Shown one piece after another: positions 50,835 through 60,517 of a stretch of DNA of 64,000 nt (positions are counted from its first letter, which is position 1; the number at the start of each line of letters is the position of its first letter). Below the pieces are notes generated by a model that ran no database searches, was not told the DNA's origin, and saw only the letters and a program-made list of their open reading frames with translations. The position numbers and the translations under genes were made by a program. The stretch is from contig CAZTTG010000005.1 of assembly GCA_964615935.1 (NCBI GenBank), positions 45,922-109,921 on the forward strand, read 5' to 3'. This stretch comes from CAZTTG01 sp964615935 (GTDB lineage: Bacteria > Planctomycetota > UBA1135 > GCA-002686595).

Positions 50835-52502
50835 CTACTTGAAGGTGGGCATCTTGCCCGCCTTCAGATCGCGCCAGTACACGTCCAGGTCGCGGCGCAC
50901 CTTGCCGCTGAGCAGGATCAGGCCCAGGACGTTGGGCAGGGCCATCCCCAGGATCATCAGGTCGCCGAAGTCCAGCACCTCGGTGGCGGTGATGATCGAG
51001 CCCAGGAAGACGAACACCAGGAAGATGAGCCGGTAGATCATCGAGGAGCCGTCGCCGAACATCCAGGCCCAGCAGCGCTCGCCGTAATAGGACCAGGAGA
51101 TCATGGTCGAGAAGGCGAACAGCACCACCGCCACCGAGAGGACCCAGGGGAACCAGGGCAGGACCTCGCCCATGGCCATGGAGGTCAGGGCGGCGCCCTT
51201 GTCGGCGGCCACGTAGGCCGCGTAGTCGGGGTTGGAGTAGGCGCCGGTGATGATGATGACCAGCGCCGTCATGGTGCACACCACGATGGTGTCGATGAAG
51301 GGCCCCATCAGGGCCACCACGCCCTCCCGGACGGGGTACTCGGTCTTGGCCGCCGAGTGGGCGATGGCCGCCGATCCGACCCCGGCCTCGTTGGAGAAGG
51401 CGGCGCGCTTGAAGCCCAGGAAGAGCACCCCGATGAAGCCCCCGAAGACGGCGTCGGGGCTGAAGGCCTGGGTGACGATGGCCCCGAAGGCGGCCGGGAC
51501 CTGATCGACCTTGAGGAGCACGATGGCCAGGCAGGCCAGCACGTAGATGACGCACATGGACGGCACCAGCTTGGAGGCCCAGGCGGCGATCCGCCGGATG
51601 CCGCCGATGATCACGACGGCGACCATGACGGTCATGATCAGCCCGTAGATCCACGGGGCGTCCTGGAGGGGCTCGATGGTCATCTGCAGGGCGTTGAGCG
51701 ACTGGCTGACCTGGAAGGAGTTGCCGCCCGCCAGCGAGCCGCCGATGCACAGGATGGCGAAGAAGACCGCCAGCACCTTGCCCAGCTTGCCCAGACCCAT
51801 CTCCTTCAGCCCGTTGGAGAGGTAGAACATGGCCCCGCCCATCACCCGGCCGTCGGGACGCACCTGGCGGTACTTCTGGCCCAGGGTGCACTCGACGAAC
51901 TTGGAGGTCATGCCCAGGAAGCCGGCCAGGATCATCCAGAACATGGCCCCGGGCCCGCCGGTGCCGATGGCGATGGCCACCCCGCCGATGTTCCCCAGGC
52001 CCACGGTGGCCGAGAGGGCCGCGCTCAGGGCCTGGAAGTGCGAGACCTCGCCGGGGTCCTTGGGGTCGTCGTACTTGCCGCAGGTGACGGCCACGGCGTG
52101 CTTGAAGGCCTTGACGTTGATGAAGCCCATCTTCAGGGTGAAGAAGATGGCGCCCGCGACCAGCCACAGGACCGCGAAGGGCATGTCGGCGCCCTTGTCG
52201 ATCCCCTGCTTCCCGTGCTCGTCCAGGACCGGGTTCCCGGCCTCGTCCACCTCGGGCTGGTTGTCCCAGAACCAGACGTCGGCGAAGAAGACGTATTCGA
52301 TGGCGTCGTTGACCCTCCCGGCTATGTCGTTGGCCCGCTTCTCCATGCGGCGGAAGCCGGAGGGCTCCGCCGCTTCGCCCTCGGCGCCCACCACCTCCGC
52401 GACGGGGTCCGCAGCCCCCTGGTGGGCTGCGGCGCCGGGCTGGGCGAGGCACAGGATGGGCAGCGCGAGGAGGGCGGGGAGCAGGCGCGAGGTCGAACGC
52501 AT
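50835..52502 (-). CDS. AGCS-type sodium:alanine/glycine symporter with N-terminal extracytoplasmic extension
   Basis: 555 residues from the ATG at 52502. A signal-like N-terminus (LLPALLALPILCLAQPGAAA) precedes about 70 residues of charged, mostly soluble sequence (EVDEAGNPVLDEHGKQ), then the symporter body of about 450 residues with ten or more helices. Family signatures: FQALSAALSATVGLGNIGGVAIAIGTGGPGAMFWM (the AGCS core), AFSNEAGVGSAAIAHSA, and DTIVVCTMTALVIIITGAY. It imports alanine or glycine with sodium at the inner membrane. The N-terminal extension with a cleavable signal is unusual, since AGCS proteins normally begin close to the first helix. Confidence 0.88.
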   Translation of the reverse strand: MRSTSRLLPALLALPILCLAQPGAAAHQGAADPVAEVVGAEGEAAEPSGFRRMEKRANDIAGRVNDAIEYVFFADVWFWDNQPEVDEAGNPVLDEHGKQGIDKGADMPFAVLWLVAGAIFFTLKMGFINVKAFKHAVAVTCGKYDDPKDPGEVSHFQALSAALSATVGLGNIGGVAIAIGTGGPGAMFWMILAGFLGMTSKFVECTLGQKYRQVRPDGRVMGGAMFYLSNGLKEMGLGKLGKVLAVFFAILCIGGSLAGGNSFQVSQSLNALQMTIEPLQDAPWIYGLIMTVMVAVVIIGGIRRIAAWASKLVPSMCVIYVLACLAIVLLKVDQVPAAFGAIVTQAFSPDAVFGGFIGVLFLGFKRAAFSNEAGVGSAAIAHSAAKTEYPVREGVVALMGPFIDTIVVCTMTALVIIITGAYSNPDYAAYVAADKGAALTSMAMGEVLPWFPWVLSVAVVLFAFSTMISWSYYGERCWAWMFGDGSSMIYRLIFLVFVFLGSIITATEVLDFGDLMILGMALPNVLGLILLSGKVRRDLDVYWRDLKAGKMPTFK

Positions 52503-52735
52503 GGGGACCCTCTGGGGGGGGTGGCGAGGCCGGGCGGGGGCGCAGATCCTGCCAAGCCTCCCGCGCGGCCGCAAATCGCGCCTCGCCGCGCGGCCCGCGA
52601 TCGGTCATTGTAAGGGCTTTCCCACCCGTGCGGGCGGGGGGTGAATGCCCCCCCGCCGCGCCGGTAGCCTCGGCGAGCGCTCCCGTCGCCGCCGGGGCGA
52701 TCTCGAGCCTGCAACCTCCACCACCGGTACCCGCG

Positions 52736-54067
52736 ATGAGAACACTCCTGCTCACCTGCCTCCTCGCCAGCGCGAGCGTGACGGCCCTCATGGGCCTGCC
52801 GCAGCGAAGCGCCCTCCAGGACGAGCCCTGGACCAAGGAGGAGCTCGAGAAGAGCTCCAGGCGGATCATGGGCCACATCGAGGACATGCGCGGCCGCCCC
52901 TTCCTGCGCTCGGTGGACGTGGACGTGGCCGACCGGGAGACCTTCATCGCCTACGCCAAGGCCATGGAGGACGAGCTCATTCCGCCCGGGCTCGCGGAGG
53001 CGGCCGAGATCGCCCTGAAGCTCCTGGGCGTGTACCCCGCCGACATGGACCTCGAGGCCCTGACCATGGAGGTGCTCGAGGGCATGGTGGCCGGCTTCTA
53101 CGACCCCACCACCGACACCTTCTTCCTGGTCGAGCACTTCCCCCGCGGCGGCGAGGGCTACGTCCTCTCGCACGAGCTGACCCACGCTCTCGACGACCAG
53201 TACTACGACCTCATGGCCTCCACCAAGGCCCGCCTGCCGGACACCGACGCCACCCTGGCCTACCGGGCGGTGGTCGAGGGGAGCGGTACCAACCTGATGG
53301 CGGCCTGGCTCATGCGCCACCGGAACGAGATCGACCTGGGGCCCCTGATGGAGTTCGCGAGGCAGTCGGTGGAAGGCCTGGAGGGCGTGCCCACCGCGGT
53401 CTGGAGCCCGCTGGTGTGGACCTACAACGGCGGCGCCTCCTTCCTGGTGCGCAGCGACAGCGTCATGGTCGGTCAGACGACCGAGGCCGACACCCTGGAC
53501 GTCATCCAGGCCTTCGAGAACCCGCCGCGCTCGACCGAGCAGGTGCTGCACCCGGAGAAGTACTGGGACCCCGAGCAGGCGGACGAGCCGGTGGTGCTGG
53601 CCTTCGAGATCGGCGATCTGCCGCGGGGCTGGGAGGTGCGGATGCAGGACACGCTGGGCGAGCTCACCCTGGGGCTGGTCACGGCCCCGCTGGACCAGCG
53701 CGACGAGGAGCTCGATCCCATGACCATGGCGGTCGAGCACACCCACACCGCTTCCGCGGGGTGGGGGGGAGACCGCGCGCTCCTGCTCCAGAAGGAGGAC
53801 GCCTGGCTGCTCCTCTCGGTCAGCCGCTGGGACAGCGAGCGGGACGCCGGCGAGTTCCTGGGGGCGATGAGCCTGCTCCTGGGGCACATCGAGGAGAACG
53901 CACGGGGCCTGCTCCCGGAGAAGATGGCCCGTCGCGGCTCGGCGGTGGAGGCCACGGTGCGGTACGGGGAGGCCCCCTGCGAGGTGATCCTCGAGGTCCG
54001 CTGCGGCGTCACCAGGAGCCGGGCCAGGAGGGCGACGTCGGCCGTGTCCTGGAGGGCGGAGCAGTAG
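52736..54067 (+). CDS. exported zinc-dependent peptidase (HExxH)
   Basis: 443 residues from the ATG at 52736 with a signal peptide. The zinc motif is SHELTHALDDQ with His146, Glu147 and His150. A downstream Glu in RAVVEGSGTNLM is a likely third ligand, giving a gluzincin-like site. The fold cannot be named more exactly; planctomycete relatives of this kind are common as uncharacterised secreted proteins. The C-terminal half (WGGDRALLLQKEDAWLLLSVSRWDSERDAGEF) is a beta-rich domain. It probably cuts proteins outside the cytoplasm. The gene is divergent from the AGCS gene and convergent with the next; their stop codons sit in opposite arms of one hairpin. Confidence 0.75.
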   Translation: MRTLLLTCLLASASVTALMGLPQRSALQDEPWTKEELEKSSRRIMGHIEDMRGRPFLRSVDVDVADRETFIAYAKAMEDELIPPGLAEAAEIALKLLGVYPADMDLEALTMEVLEGMVAGFYDPTTDTFFLVEHFPRGGEGYVLSHELTHALDDQYYDLMASTKARLPDTDATLAYRAVVEGSGTNLMAAWLMRHRNEIDLGPLMEFARQSVEGLEGVPTAVWSPLVWTYNGGASFLVRSDSVMVGQTTEADTLDVIQAFENPPRSTEQVLHPEKYWDPEQADEPVVLAFEIGDLPRGWEVRMQDTLGELTLGLVTAPLDQRDEELDPMTMAVEHTHTASAGWGGDRALLLQKEDAWLLLSVSRWDSERDAGEFLGAMSLLLGHIEENARGLLPEKMARRGSAVEATVRYGEAPCEVILEVRCGVTRSRARRATSAVSWRAEQ

Positions 54068-54082
54068 CGCCCCGCGGCGCTA
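54065..54082. terminator. short hairpin containing both convergent stop codons
   Basis: TAGCGCC (54065-54071) pairs with GGCGCTA (54076-54082), loop CCGC. The left arm begins with the stop of the peptidase gene and the right arm ends with that of the next gene. Seven-base stem, no T-run. Confidence 0.35.
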
Positions 54083-54883
54083 GCCGAACAGCCCCTTCAG
54101 CTTTCCGGTGGAGCTGGGGAGGCCGCCCATCGCGCGGCCGGAGAGCAGGAAGGTGCCCTCGATGCGCCAGCCCGGCCGGGGCGCGGGCAGCCGGTCGCCT
54201 TCGAGCTGCCAGCGGCTGACGAAGAGCTGCAGGCCGCGACCCGGGGCGTCGACCTCGACGAGCTGGACCGGGACGCCGGTCACCGGATTGTCGAGCTCGC
54301 GCACCGCCCGGATCCGAAACGAGGCCTCGATGCACCCGCCGGGGGCATCGAGCCCCACCAGGGGCTGGATGTGGGCGCCGCAGTCGAGATGGCGCGCGAT
54401 GCGGTCGCGGCCGCCGGAGTCCGGGCCGACGTACTCGACGTCCAGGGCGAAGCCGGCCAGCTCGAGGGCCAAAACGTGGCCCCGGGGCAGCCAGCGGGGA
54501 AGCCGACGGGCGTCGATCAGGACCGCGGCGAGCTCGTAGGCCCCCGGGTAGAAGGAGCGGCCGGGGGGCAAGCCGGGCGGGGTCACGGGGGGGTCGGCCC
54601 AGCCTGAGATCACCGCGTCGAAGGGGGAGTCGGGCGGGACCCTCAGGGTCTCGACCGCCACCCGCAGCCGGCGGCCGCTGCGGAACTCGGGGAGCAGGGT
54701 CAGGGGACCGTCCTGTCGTTCGCGCTCGACGCGCAGCCCCAGCCCGTCGCCGAGGGGCAGGCGCAGGTGCTCGCCGCCGGGTCCGCGCCAGGGCGCGGGC
54801 TCCCCGAAGCGGCGGACCTGGGAGGCCAGCTCTTCGCGGTTGCAGCCCGGCGGGAAGCCGATGCACTCGAGGAGAAATTCCAT
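54080..54883 (-). CDS. conserved-looking protein of unknown function
   Basis: 267 residues from the ATG at 54883. No signal peptide or membrane segment, so cytoplasmic. The N-terminus is MEFLLECIGFPPGCNREELA; later WRGPGGEHLRLPLGDGLGLRVERE and WLPRGHVLALELAGFALDVEYVG suggest a beta-sandwich with a ligand-binding site. Two Cys residues (CIGFPPGC) are close together at the start. A further domain runs to the end, RWQLEGDRLPAPRPGWRIEGTFLLSGR. I do not recognise a family. No functional context from neighbours. Confidence 0.5.
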   Translation of the reverse strand: MEFLLECIGFPPGCNREELASQVRRFGEPAPWRGPGGEHLRLPLGDGLGLRVERERQDGPLTLLPEFRSGRRLRVAVETLRVPPDSPFDAVISGWADPPVTPPGLPPGRSFYPGAYELAAVLIDARRLPRWLPRGHVLALELAGFALDVEYVGPDSGGRDRIARHLDCGAHIQPLVGLDAPGGCIEASFRIRAVRELDNPVTGVPVQLVEVDAPGRGLQLFVSRWQLEGDRLPAPRPGWRIEGTFLLSGRAMGGLPSSTGKLKGLFG

Positions 54884-55103
54884 GCTCCGATCTCGGTCCG
54901 GGAGGGGGGCCACCTCTCCCACCTCCCACTAGTTCCAGAGGCGGATCGGTTGACACCGAAGCCCCCTCTTTCCGCCTTCTTTCGCCGGTTTCCGGGGACC
55001 CGTTCCCCCCGCCGGAACGGGGGGCGATCCGCGGGAAACGTGGAACTTACCGGGGGATCCGCCCGTCGACCCCCCCCCACCCCGCCCGGCGCCCCCCCCC
55101 CCC

Positions 55104-55159
<56 letters not shown>

Positions 55160-55217
55160 GGCCGGGCGCCACCCCGGCGACCCTCCCCCTCCCCGGCACC
55201 CCCGCCCGCCGCACGCG

Positions 55218-55253
55218 AGACGCCCCCCCGCGGCCGACCGCGGGGGGGCGTCT
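55218..55253 (-). terminator. strong hairpin downstream of the small barrel gene
   Basis: Perfect 16-bp stem (55218-55233 with 55238-55253), loop of 4 bases, 41 bases after the stop at 55294 on the minus strand. No T-run, but the stem is the longest perfect one in the window. Confidence 0.6.
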
Positions 55254-55293
55254 GGACTTCGATCGGGCCCCGCCACCAGGGCGGGGCTCGCGC

Positions 55294-55527
55294 TCACAAC
55301 TTGACCTCCCTGAGCTCCTCGACGGAGAAGTCGATGCTCAGCTCCTGCTCGATGTTGATCAGCCGGCCCGTTCCCTTGAACTGGTTGAAGATCAGCGCCC
55401 CGTGGATCACCCGGCCGTCCTTGAAGTAGAGGGTGGCCTTGTCCGCCGTTCGGGCGCCGAGCAGTAGATCGTAGATGTGCCGCGAATCCGCCGAGCGGCC
55501 CTTCTTCTTCGTGGTAGTAGATCTCAT
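55294..55527 (-). CDS. small beta-barrel (Sm/DUF6982-like) protein
   Basis: 77 residues. A basic N-terminus (RSTTTKKKGRSADSRHIYD) precedes about 50 residues of strand-rich sequence: KATLYFKDGRVIHGALIFNQ, then GRLINIEQELSIDFSVEELREVKL. The pattern F-K-D-G-R-V-x-x-G followed by a short strand and a terminal IDFSVEELREVKL resembles small beta-barrels of the DUF6982/Sm-like type. Function is unknown; such domains bind RNA or a protein strand. The gene overlaps the end of the Nudix gene by 4 bases (ATGA), so it is the second gene of that message. A hairpin follows. Confidence 0.55.
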   Translation of the reverse strand: MRSTTTKKKGRSADSRHIYDLLLGARTADKATLYFKDGRVIHGALIFNQFKGTGRLINIEQELSIDFSVEELREVKL

Positions 55528-56264
55528 GAGTTCCCAGTGCGTGCCCCTGGATGGTGTGATCGGGCCAGGGTGGATTGAAGGTGCGATTCGGTCGGGGGGG
55601 CCGGATCGGGGGGGCTCAGGTGGGGGTGTGGGAGGAGCTCGTCGAGCCTCTCGACGAGCGCCTTCGACCAGGTCTCGAAGGGGGCACCCTCCGCGAGGAG
55701 CTGACGCAATCTGGAGGGAGGGACGAACTGGCCCTCCATGGCGTCCTTCTCGCGTATGGCGACCGAGCCTTCCACCAGGGCGACCTGGACGTGGCCGACG
55801 TGAACGGCGCCGACCGGATTGGAGTCGTCGTTCAGCATGCCGACGGCTCGAATATCGAGTGTGCCCTCGATGATCAGCTCCTCGTGGAGCTCGCGCTCCG
55901 AGGCGGCGGAGATGGGGTTGCCGCGCGGCCTGGGCGAGCCGCTGGGCTCCTCGTCCTCGGTCGCGTCCACGGGGTTGATGTGCCCGCCGACTCCGATCGA
56001 GAGCTTGTGGTGCAGGCGCGATTCCCCGCCGCCGGCGAGGCGCCGCAGGAGCAGCACCTGGCCGTCGCGGACCAGTACGGTGTAGGGAATCACCTGTTTG
56101 AGCGCGGGAGTCCGCTCGGCGTGCTCGCGCTCGACGAAGAACCCGTGCCGGCGCACGACCCCCTCGAAGTCGCGCAGCCGGCAGACGTCCCCGAAGGCCA
56201 GCAGACCCTGGGGGTAGCACTCGGGGAAGAGCTCCCGCCGAGGTACGACGAATACGAACTCCAT
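55524..56264 (-). CDS. Nudix hydrolase with insert in the Nudix box
   Basis: 246 residues from the ATG at 56264. The core is a Nudix fold: YTVLVRDGQVLLLRR...LSIGVGGHINPVD and then ISAASERELHEELIIEG, the REL-x-EE part of the motif. Between GGHINPVD and the REx-x-EE helix there are about 18 Glu/Pro/Gly-rich residues, so the box is split by an insert, a feature of one Nudix branch with GGHINP. The enzyme would hydrolyse a nucleoside diphosphate linked to another group; substrate unknown. A proline-rich, His-containing C-terminal tail of about 35 residues is not part of the fold. The next gene overlaps by 4 bases. Confidence 0.8.
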   Translation of the reverse strand: MEFVFVVPRRELFPECYPQGLLAFGDVCRLRDFEGVVRRHGFFVEREHAERTPALKQVIPYTVLVRDGQVLLLRRLAGGGESRLHHKLSIGVGGHINPVDATEDEEPSGSPRPRGNPISAASERELHEELIIEGTLDIRAVGMLNDDSNPVGAVHVGHVQVALVEGSVAIREKDAMEGQFVPPSRLRQLLAEGAPFETWSKALVERLDELLPHPHLSPPDPAPPTESHLQSTLARSHHPGARTGNS

Positions 56265-56524
56265 GCGGTGTCGGTACAAAACCGGGCCGACTGTGCGGCC
56301 CTGAGAACACGAGCAGCCCGAAGACCTCGATCGGCTGCTGGCGCGGATGCTGCGCGCGATGGGTGCATGATAGCCCCTCGCCGGGATCTCGTCCGAATTT
56401 CGACCCTGGCGTCCGTTTTTCAAGGTCCCAGTGCAGGGACATCCGTCCATCGCCATGTTCGGATGTTCGGCCGAGAGGCTCCGAGGGGCCTCCCGGACCG
56501 GGTGAAGCCCGGCCCGCGGAGAGT

Positions 56525-56960
<436 letters not shown>

Positions 56961-57078
56961 TCGGGTAGGTTACCCTGGTCTCGCGAGAGCCGTAACGGCT
57001 CCCCTCGATTCCCCCCGGGAGGCAGCGCCCCCGGCCCGCCCCGTGGCCGAGCGCCCCGCCTCCCCCGAGGCCACTCCC

Positions 57079-59091
57079 ATGTCGACCCCTCGCCTCGCCC
57101 TCGTCCCGGTCCTCCTGCCCCTGCTGGCCGCCTTTGCGGCAGGGCCCCATCCGGCCCACTCCCGGGCGCCGGACGACCTGGCCGAGCTGGAGTCGGCCTT
57201 CTACCGCGCCAGCCAGCTCGACGACGCCGCCCGGCGCACCGCGGCCCTCGAGGCCCTGGTAGCCACCGGGAACCCCGAGGCCTCGGCCGCCCTGGTGGGG
57301 GAGTTCGCGCGCGCCTTCCGGGAGCTGAGCGAGGCCCGGGAGGAGGCCGCCCGCCTGCGGAGCGACCTGGAGCGGCGGGCCGTGATCCTCGCCAACCTCG
57401 AGAGCGCCGCCGAGCGCAATCCCGGCCTGAAGGACAAGATCCCGGATCTGCGCAAGCAGCTGGGCGAGCTGGAGGAGACCCTGCGCAAGCGCGTCGAGCG
57501 GGTGCAGCGCTACCAGCCGTGGTGCCGGGAGCTGACCGGCGGCCTGGAGCGCCTCCTCGCCGGGCTCTCCCCGCTGAAGCGGGGCAAGGTCGAGAAGCGG
57601 CTGGGCGACGACGCGGAGGAGAATCCCACCTTCGCGGTGCGGATCGGGAGCCTGGAGCTGCTCGGGAGGCTGGGCTCGCAGGGGACCGCCGCCCGGATCG
57701 GGAAGCTCCTGGAGGCCTGGAGCGACGAGAAGCTGAAGGCGGAGAAGAAGATCCCCAAGCTCATGGGGGAGGTCCGCAAGATGGAGAGGCGCATGCAGGA
57801 GGAGCAGGAGCGCCTCGGGGGGGGGATGGGCCGGGACACGGTCTACCTGTACGACAAGGCCAAGCGGGAGGCGGCCGGCCTGCGCCGGAAGAGCCACGAG
57901 CTGCAGCAGCTCATCGAGGCCGCCGTGCGGGCCGGCGGCGGAGCCCTCTCGCGGGAGGATCCCGAGGCGCGGGCCAAGACCCTGCCGCCGCTGGCGCGCT
58001 CGGTGCGCAAGCACAAGGACCGCACCCGGCTGCACCTCCTGTCCATGGTCGCCGCCGCCGGGAGGGAGGCCGTGGGCGGCTGGCTGCGCGAGCTGCTGCT
58101 GGTCGAGCGGGAGCCCCTGGCGCGGGCCGAGCTGATCGACGCCCTGGCGAGCATGCGCGACCCGGAGCTGGTCGAGCCGCTGCTGGAGCGCTTCCTGGCC
58201 GACGAGAACGCCCACGTGCGCAGCCGCTCGGTGGCGGCCCTGGCGATCCTGCGCGACGTCCGGGCCGTCCCCGCGCTCATCGACCGGCTGGAGGCCGACG
58301 AGGGACGGCTGCGCACCGACATCGGGAAGGCCCTGGCGAGCCTCAGCGGGCGCGACTTCCACGGCAACGTGGTCCTGTGGCGCCAGTGGTGGTCCGAGGT
58401 CGGCGAGGGCTTCGTCGTGCCCGAGGCCCCCGAGGAGCGGACCCCCCTGGAGGAGGCGCAGGAGTCCCAGGGCGTGACCTTCTTCGGCATCACCACCGAG
58501 AGCCAGAAGGTGCTCTTCGTGCTGGACGTCTCGGGTTCGATGAACTTCACCAACGCCCCTCGCGGCGGCACCACCGAGCGGCCCGACGACCCCGACGTGT
58601 TCCCCAAGGGGAGCGAGCTCTCCCGCCTGGAGGTGGCCAAGCGCGACCTGGTGCGGGCCCTGGGCGGCCTGCGCGACGGCGGCGTCTTCAACCTGGTGCT
58701 CTACGCCAGCGACGTGTGGAGCTGGGAGGACGAGCTGGTGGAGATGGAGACCGACACGCGCGTGGAGGTGGTCGAGTTCATCGACCGGCTCGACGCGGTG
58801 GGGGGCACGAACATCTACGGCGCGATGGAGCGGGCGCTGGAGGTGGCCGGGGTGGAGGACTCCGCCGGGGGCACCTGGAGCAAGCCCGACATCGACACCA
58901 TCTACCTCCTGACCGACGGTCGCGCCACGGTGGGCCTGACCACCAACGCCGACCAGATCCTGTCCTTCGTGCGCGAGCGCAACCGCACCGCCGGCATCGT
59001 CATCCACACCATCGGCCTGTCCGAGGCCCACGACGCCTACCTCCTGCGCCGGCTGGCCGAGGACAACGGCGGGGTCTACGTCGGCCGCTGA
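57079..59091 (+). CDS. exported HEAT-repeat and VWA domain protein
   Basis: 670 residues from the ATG at 57079. Signal peptide (LALVPVLLPLLAAFAAGPHPAHS). Residues 30-300 are helical and charged with coiled-coil character (REEAARLRSDLERRAVILANLESA, KLMGEVRKMERRMQEEQERL). HEAT-type repeats follow (about 330-425: DPELVEPLLERFLADENAHVRSRSVAALAILRDVRAVPALIDRLEADEG). The C-terminal 200 residues are a von Willebrand A domain with a complete MIDAS: LFVLDVSGSMNFT (DxSGS), GGTNIYGAMERALE (Thr), and YLLTDGRATVG (Asp). VWA domains bind a partner through a metal ion. The protein is probably periplasmic or surface exposed. It stands alone, downstream of rnpB on the other strand. Confidence 0.85.
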   Translation: MSTPRLALVPVLLPLLAAFAAGPHPAHSRAPDDLAELESAFYRASQLDDAARRTAALEALVATGNPEASAALVGEFARAFRELSEAREEAARLRSDLERRAVILANLESAAERNPGLKDKIPDLRKQLGELEETLRKRVERVQRYQPWCRELTGGLERLLAGLSPLKRGKVEKRLGDDAEENPTFAVRIGSLELLGRLGSQGTAARIGKLLEAWSDEKLKAEKKIPKLMGEVRKMERRMQEEQERLGGGMGRDTVYLYDKAKREAAGLRRKSHELQQLIEAAVRAGGGALSREDPEARAKTLPPLARSVRKHKDRTRLHLLSMVAAAGREAVGGWLRELLLVEREPLARAELIDALASMRDPELVEPLLERFLADENAHVRSRSVAALAILRDVRAVPALIDRLEADEGRLRTDIGKALASLSGRDFHGNVVLWRQWWSEVGEGFVVPEAPEERTPLEEAQESQGVTFFGITTESQKVLFVLDVSGSMNFTNAPRGGTTERPDDPDVFPKGSELSRLEVAKRDLVRALGGLRDGGVFNLVLYASDVWSWEDELVEMETDTRVEVVEFIDRLDAVGGTNIYGAMERALEVAGVEDSAGGTWSKPDIDTIYLLTDGRATVGLTTNADQILSFVRERNRTAGIVIHTIGLSEAHDAYLLRRLAEDNGGVYVGR

Positions 59092-59102
59092 GGCGGGAGC
59101 GC

Positions 59103-60464
59103 TCAGTCGACGCGCGCGTCCCCGCCGTGGCGGATCTCGATCGGCGTCCGATCGAGCCAGCGCGTGCCCCGGGGGAAGCCCAGGGTGAAGCGGACCCGCT
59201 CCACCCCGTGACGGCTCACCCGGAAGAGCAGGGAACAGTCCCCCCCCCTCGAGCAGGCCTCCGCCGGGAGGGACAGGCAGAAGCCCCCGGCGCTCGCGCG
59301 GGGGATGCTCGGGTGGGCCGCCGCCAGGTCGGGGCGGGGCACGGGCTCGACCCGGGCCTCGGCGCCGTTCCGGGCGCTGGCCTGGATGAGGTCGGGCGGG
59401 CCGTCCTCCAGGAGCAGCCAGCCCGTGAGGCGGAGCTCGCCCTGCTCCTCGTCGATGGTCTCCACGTAGCCGTGGCAGAGGGAGCCGCGCCCCGCGAAGC
59501 AGGCCGGATCCTCGATCTCGATGGGGACCGGGCAGTCCTCCTGGAGCTCGCGCACCAGCGCCTGGATCTCCCTCCAGCGGGCCTCGTCGGCCCCGGCCGA
59601 GATCCCGCCCGGCATGTTCGAGTTGACCAGCCGGAGCTGGTCCACGCCGATCTCGCCCGCCAGGCGGCAGGCCTCGCGGAGCTCCTCGTCGGAGGAGTTC
59701 CACTCGAAGAGCACCATCTTCCAGACGACCCGGGGGCCCCCGCGTCGGTCCCGGGAGGCGCAGGCCTCCCGGGCGAAGCGCAGGACGCGGTCCAGCCGGC
59801 CCCTGCGCCGGTAGCGCTGATAGCTCTCCTGGCTCACCCCGTCGATCGCCAGGACCAGCCAGTCGAGCCCGCAGTCGGCCAGCGCCTCGGTGAAGCGGAA
59901 GTTGCCGTTGGTGTCGCAGGCGGAGGGGCAGCGCAGGTGCTCGGCGGCGTAGCGCGCCAGATGGGCGAAGTCGGGGGACATCAGGGGCTCGCCGAAGCCG
60001 CCGTACTGGATCGCTTCCACCGCGACCTCGTGCAGGACCAGGTCGTCCACCAGCTTCTCGAAGATCCGCCGGTCGAGGTGGAAGGGAGGCCGCTGGGTGG
60101 TCCGGCGATCGGCCAGGGGGATGCACTCGGGGCAGTCCAGGTTGCACAGGTAGGAGGGCTCCACCTGCAGGGTGTGGATGCGGCGGAGGGCGAAGTCTCC
60201 CGGGTCCGCGCGGCTCCACTGGTCGTCGCTGGCCGGCAGGCCCCAGGTGCAGTGGCGGCAGTAGTCGAAGGGATCGCGGTCCTCGAAGAGCGCCCGGCGC
60301 ATGCGGCGGAAGGCCTCCCCGTTCAGGACGTCGCGGACCAGGTCGGCGCCCTCCAGCCGTCCGGCGTCCAGGCGCACGACCGGGTCCAGCTCGCCCGGCG
60401 AGTTCCAGCAGGCGAGCTCGCCGTTGGCCCGCAGGTAGAGGCCATCGAAGGCGGGGCAGTACAT
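59103..60464 (-). CDS. radical SAM protein with N-terminal Cys-rich segment and C-terminal shared module
   Basis: 453 residues. The radical SAM cluster motif is CNLDCPEC (Cys107, 111, 114) within a fold that continues with IQYGGFGEPLMSP and ACDTNGNFRF. An N-terminal 100-residue segment before the barrel has four Cys (3, 19, 69, 72), with the pattern CPAFDGLYLRANGELACW and YCRHCTWG of a SPASM/twitch-type auxiliary cluster. It is usually C-terminal to the barrel, so here the order is reversed. Residues about 340-440 form a beta-rich module (YVETIDEEQGELRLTGWLLLEDGPP, RPDLAAAHPSI) that recurs in the neighbouring aminotransferase. It presumably modifies a peptide, sugar or lipid by radical chemistry. 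The target is unknown. It follows the aminotransferase on the same strand. Confidence 0.8.
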   Translation of the reverse strand: MYCPAFDGLYLRANGELACWNSPGELDPVVRLDAGRLEGADLVRDVLNGEAFRRMRRALFEDRDPFDYCRHCTWGLPASDDQWSRADPGDFALRRIHTLQVEPSYLCNLDCPECIPLADRRTTQRPPFHLDRRIFEKLVDDLVLHEVAVEAIQYGGFGEPLMSPDFAHLARYAAEHLRCPSACDTNGNFRFTEALADCGLDWLVLAIDGVSQESYQRYRRRGRLDRVLRFAREACASRDRRGGPRVVWKMVLFEWNSSDEELREACRLAGEIGVDQLRLVNSNMPGGISAGADEARWREIQALVRELQEDCPVPIEIEDPACFAGRGSLCHGYVETIDEEQGELRLTGWLLLEDGPPDLIQASARNGAEARVEPVPRPDLAAAHPSIPRASAGGFCLSLPAEACSRGGDCSLLFRVSRHGVERVRFTLGFPRGTRWLDRTPIEIRHGGDARVD

Positions 60465-60517
60465 GGGGCTCCTCCGCCCGCGATGGGCGGGGATCGGCGC
60501 ATGGTAGCATCCCGCCC

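Noticed and set aside
56265..56524. tRNA or extra small RNA between the Nudix gene and rnpB
   Set aside because: No cloverleaf or CCA-type end; only weak short hairpins.
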